From Mycobacterium sp. MFM001 (lineage in GTDB: Bacteria; Actinomycetota; Actinomycetes; Mycobacteriales; Mycobacteriaceae), in the NCBI RefSeq assembly GCF_003402475.1, contig NZ_BFAB01000001.1, forward strand, positions 248,001-312,000: a stretch of DNA of 64,000 nt. Direction: 5' to 3'. The translations under genes were made by a program, and so were the position numbers. This document shows, piece by piece, positions 62,303 through 64,000 of this stretch. Within the stretch, counting starts at the first letter, position 1. The number at the start of each line of letters is the position of its first letter. The notes below the pieces were generated by a model. That model ran no database searches, was not told the DNA's origin, and worked only from the letters and a program-made list of their open reading frames with translations.

Positions 62303-63055
62303 TCAGAAATTCAGCGGGTAGCCGCCGCTGACTTTGAGGGTTTCGCCGGTGATGAACGACGCGTCGTCTGAGCAGAGGTACAGCATGGCGGACACCACGT
62401 CGTCCATGGTGCCCAGCCGGTGCACCAGCTGACGCTCACGCACGATGTCGTCGACGAGGGCGTGCGGCAGGTCGGCCAGCGCGTTCTCGGTGTTCATCAG
62501 GCCGGGGGCGATCCCGTTGACCCGGATCCGGTCGGCCGACAGCTCGGAGGCGAACGCGACAGTCAGCCCGCGCACCGCGAGCTTGGACACCCCGTACGGG
62601 CTGACGTTCATGAACCCGGCCATCGAGGAGATGTTCAGCACGACGCCGCCGCCGCGCTGGCGCATCGAATCCCGGCACGCCAGAGTGCAATTGATGACGC
62701 CGATCACGTTGACGTCGAACAATTCGCGGATGTCGGCGCGAGACAACATGCCGAACGGCTGGTTGTACTTCATCAGGTGCCGGCCGGCGTTGTTGATCAG
62801 GATGTCGACTCCGCCGAAGGTCTCGACCGTGACGCCGACAGCGGTGTCGACCTGTTGCTCGTCGCCGACGTCGCAGGGCACCGCGATCACCCGGGCGCCT
62901 TGCGCGGTTAGCTCGGCGGCAGTGCGCTCGGCCGTCTCGGTGTCGATGTCGATGATTGCGACGTCGGCGCCTTCGGCCGTCAGCGCCCGGGCGAACGCGC
63001 GCCCCAGTCCGATCGCGCCGCCGGTGATGACGGCGGTCTTACCGCGGAAGCGCAC
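62303..63055 (-). CDS. Short-chain dehydrogenase/reductase
   Basis: This 250-residue classical SDR has AVITGGAIGLGRAFARALTAEGADVAIIDID (the Asp means NAD), INNAGRHLMKYNQPFG, ISSMAGFMNVSPYGVSK with catalytic Ser, Tyr, Lys, and SFITGETLKVSGG. I use GTG 63055 (reading MRFRGKTAVITGG); the ORF extends 17 codons upstream but would cross the acetyltransferase gene's end. The substrate is unknown. Confidence 0.85.
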   Translation of the reverse strand: MRFRGKTAVITGGAIGLGRAFARALTAEGADVAIIDIDTETAERTAAELTAQGARVIAVPCDVGDEQQVDTAVGVTVETFGGVDILINNAGRHLMKYNQPFGMLSRADIRELFDVNVIGVINCTLACRDSMRQRGGGVVLNISSMAGFMNVSPYGVSKLAVRGLTVAFASELSADRIRVNGIAPGLMNTENALADLPHALVDDIVRERQLVHRLGTMDDVVSAMLYLCSDDASFITGETLKVSGGYPLNF

Positions 63056-63065
63056 GTGGGCAACG

Positions 63066-63680
63066 CTACCTAGGAGCCCGCCACATCGGCCACAGCGTCG
63101 GACCACCGTCGGGTAGCACCATCTCGCCTGTGACGGTGAAGCCGAAGCGTTCGTAGTACGGCACGTTGTCGCGTTTGCTGGATTCCAGATACGCCGGGCA
63201 GTGCTCGGCGTCGCAGCGGTCCAGCCGCGAACGCATCAGCGCCTGCCCGAAACCGCGGCCGCGAACCGCAGTGTCGCTTCCGATCGTGGCCAGATACCAG
63301 TGCGGCTCTTCGGGATGGTGGAGCTTCATCAAGCTGAGCAGCTGGGCGAATTTGCGGCCAACCGTCGGCCGCAAACCGAAAGCGCGAACTAGCGACGGCG
63401 CCATCACCATCTGCGCCCACACCGACTGTCTCCACCGGTTCGGCGGATCCCACAGCGCCACCGCGCCGATGTCCGGGCCGTCGCAAGCGACCTCGACTCC
63501 GCCGCCGGCGAGGTGATGATGCCGGGTGGCCGTCGCGAAAAACTTGTGCAGATTCGCCGCCCGCCACTTGTCGTCGGGCATGATCCAGGTCGATACCGGA
63601 TCGTCGTAGAAGGCCTGGCCCAGAGTCACCGCCAGCGCGGGGATGTCGGCTTTGCGTGCGGGGCGAACCTCGACTGTCAC
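63066..63680 (-). CDS. GNAT-family acetyltransferase (Rv0133 orthologue)
   Basis: This 204-residue GNAT protein has VRPARKADIPALAVTLGQAFYDDPVSTWIMPD, the acetyl-CoA loop GSDTAVRGRGFGQALMRSRLDRCDA and the C-terminal ESSKRDNVPYYERFGFTVTGEM. It is syntenic with M. tuberculosis Rv0133. The acceptor is unknown. It starts with GTG at 63680, 47 bases from the divergent remnant before fadE1. Confidence 0.87.
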   Translation of the reverse strand: MTVEVRPARKADIPALAVTLGQAFYDDPVSTWIMPDDKWRAANLHKFFATATRHHHLAGGGVEVACDGPDIGAVALWDPPNRWRQSVWAQMVMAPSLVRAFGLRPTVGRKFAQLLSLMKLHHPEEPHWYLATIGSDTAVRGRGFGQALMRSRLDRCDAEHCPAYLESSKRDNVPYYERFGFTVTGEMVLPDGGPTLWPMWRAPR

Positions 63681-63727
63681 CTGGTCAGGCTAACCCCATG
63701 GTTGTACCGTCGGGGGCGACCGCCATC

Positions 63728-63866
63728 ATGACCGTCATTCCCGTTGATACCGGCCCCGATCAGGTCAGCCGCACCGTCGAGGTTCACGCGCCCGCGGCGG
63801 AATTGTTCGCGCTGGTTGACCAAGTTGCGGGACCGCTACAGCAAGGACGCCGATGTGGGAATTTGA
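63728..63866 (+). pseudogene. Possible remnant of an SRPBCC gene
   Basis: An ATG at 63728 opens TVIPVDTGPDQVSRTVEVHAPAAELFALV, a typical SRPBCC N-terminus, but the frame then turns into unrelated text. In the +1 frame LTKLRDRYSKDADVGI follows and stops at 63866, resembling the C-terminal helix of such a protein. This suggests that most of the gene was deleted, leaving both ends fused with a frame change. It overlaps the fadE1 start. Confidence 0.5.
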
Positions 63867-64000
63867 AACGGACCCCGAATACCAGCAGAAGCTGGACTGG
63901 GTCGAGCAGTTCATGGTCGACGAACTCGAGCCGCTGGATCTGGTGGCGCTCGATCCGTACGACAAGAAGAACCCAGAGACCATGACGATCCTGCGTCCGC
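63853..64000 (+). CDS. fadE1: Acyl-CoA dehydrogenase FadE1 (5' end only)
   Basis: These are the first 49 residues of an acyl-CoA dehydrogenase: MWEFETDPEYQQKLDWVEQF, then ELEPLDLVALDPYDKKNPETMTIL. The text matches the start of M. tuberculosis FadE1 (Rv0131c) closely. The gene runs off the window edge. M. tuberculosis fgd2 (Rv0132c), expected between Rv0133 and fadE1, is absent here. Confidence 0.85.
   Translation, partial: MWEFETDPEYQQKLDWVEQFMVDELEPLDLVALDPYDKKNPETMTILRP

Overview
The window is mycobacterial chromosome: high GC, densely packed genes, many ATGA/GTGA stop-start overlaps, and long collinearity with the M. tuberculosis interval from Rv0131c (fadE1) to Rv0174 (mce1F), read here in reverse. 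PE1-PE4, which sit in this interval in M. tuberculosis, are absent, so the lineage is not M. tuberculosis-like in PE content. I cannot name the species. Orthologue assignments come from remembered protein sequence and gene order, not from a search. I saw no rRNA, tRNA, CRISPR array, insertion sequence or prophage gene, and no gene-free stretch over 300 bases.

Layout. (1) 1-11524: the mce1 lipid-import locus (mceF partial, mceE, D, C, B, A, yrbE1B, yrbE1A, fadD5) with the divergent GntR repressor gene mce1R. (2) 11521-13632: orthologues of Rv0164, Rv0163 and Rv0162c (adhE1). (3) 13622-28192: an accessory catabolic block absent from the M. tuberculosis interval. (4) 28176-34378: an Rv0161-like flavin oxidase, a large acyl-CoA dehydrogenase, a hydrolase, an SDR, a GbsR/MarR-like regulator and a methyltransferase. 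(5) 34341-46749: core genes Rv0158, Rv0157A, pntB/Ab/Aa, fadE2, ptbB, Rv0149-Rv0144. (6) 46946-56081: pirin and Dps inserted beside Rv0142-Rv0135c orthologues, including msrA and cyp138. (7) 56130-64000: a Mop-like protein, ephF, a DesA3-type desaturase with its reductase and a divergent FabR/DesT-like regulator, DUF427 and DUF4185 proteins, an SDR, an Rv0133-like acetyltransferase and the start of fadE1.

The most interesting part is region 3. Four copies of one 24-bp inverted-repeat operator (T/G-T/G-ACA-N14-TGTAA) lie in the control regions of the block: before an eight-gene minus-strand operon, between a CaiB-type CoA-transferase and a kinase-like gene, between a TesB-type thioesterase and an SRPBCC gene, and between a degenerate SDR and a TetR gene. 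The block encodes two closely similar TetR proteins, the natural candidates to bind it. The enzymes (P450, MDR alcohol dehydrogenase, SDR, Baeyer-Villiger monooxygenase, HSL-type esterase, SMP-30 lactonase, CoA-transferase, thioesterases, HpcH/HpaI aldolase) fit hydroxylation, oxidation to a ketone, Baeyer-Villiger insertion to an ester or lactone, hydrolysis, CoA activation and retro-aldol cleavage. The substrate is unknown, and the pathway order is inference.

Other regulatory signals are a KstR-type 14-mer before the Rv0138 orthologue, a GTTCAC-ACA-GTGAAC box beside the desaturase regulator, a 9-bp inverted repeat before the GbsR-like gene, a 24-bp near-palindrome before pirin, and several strong intergenic hairpins.
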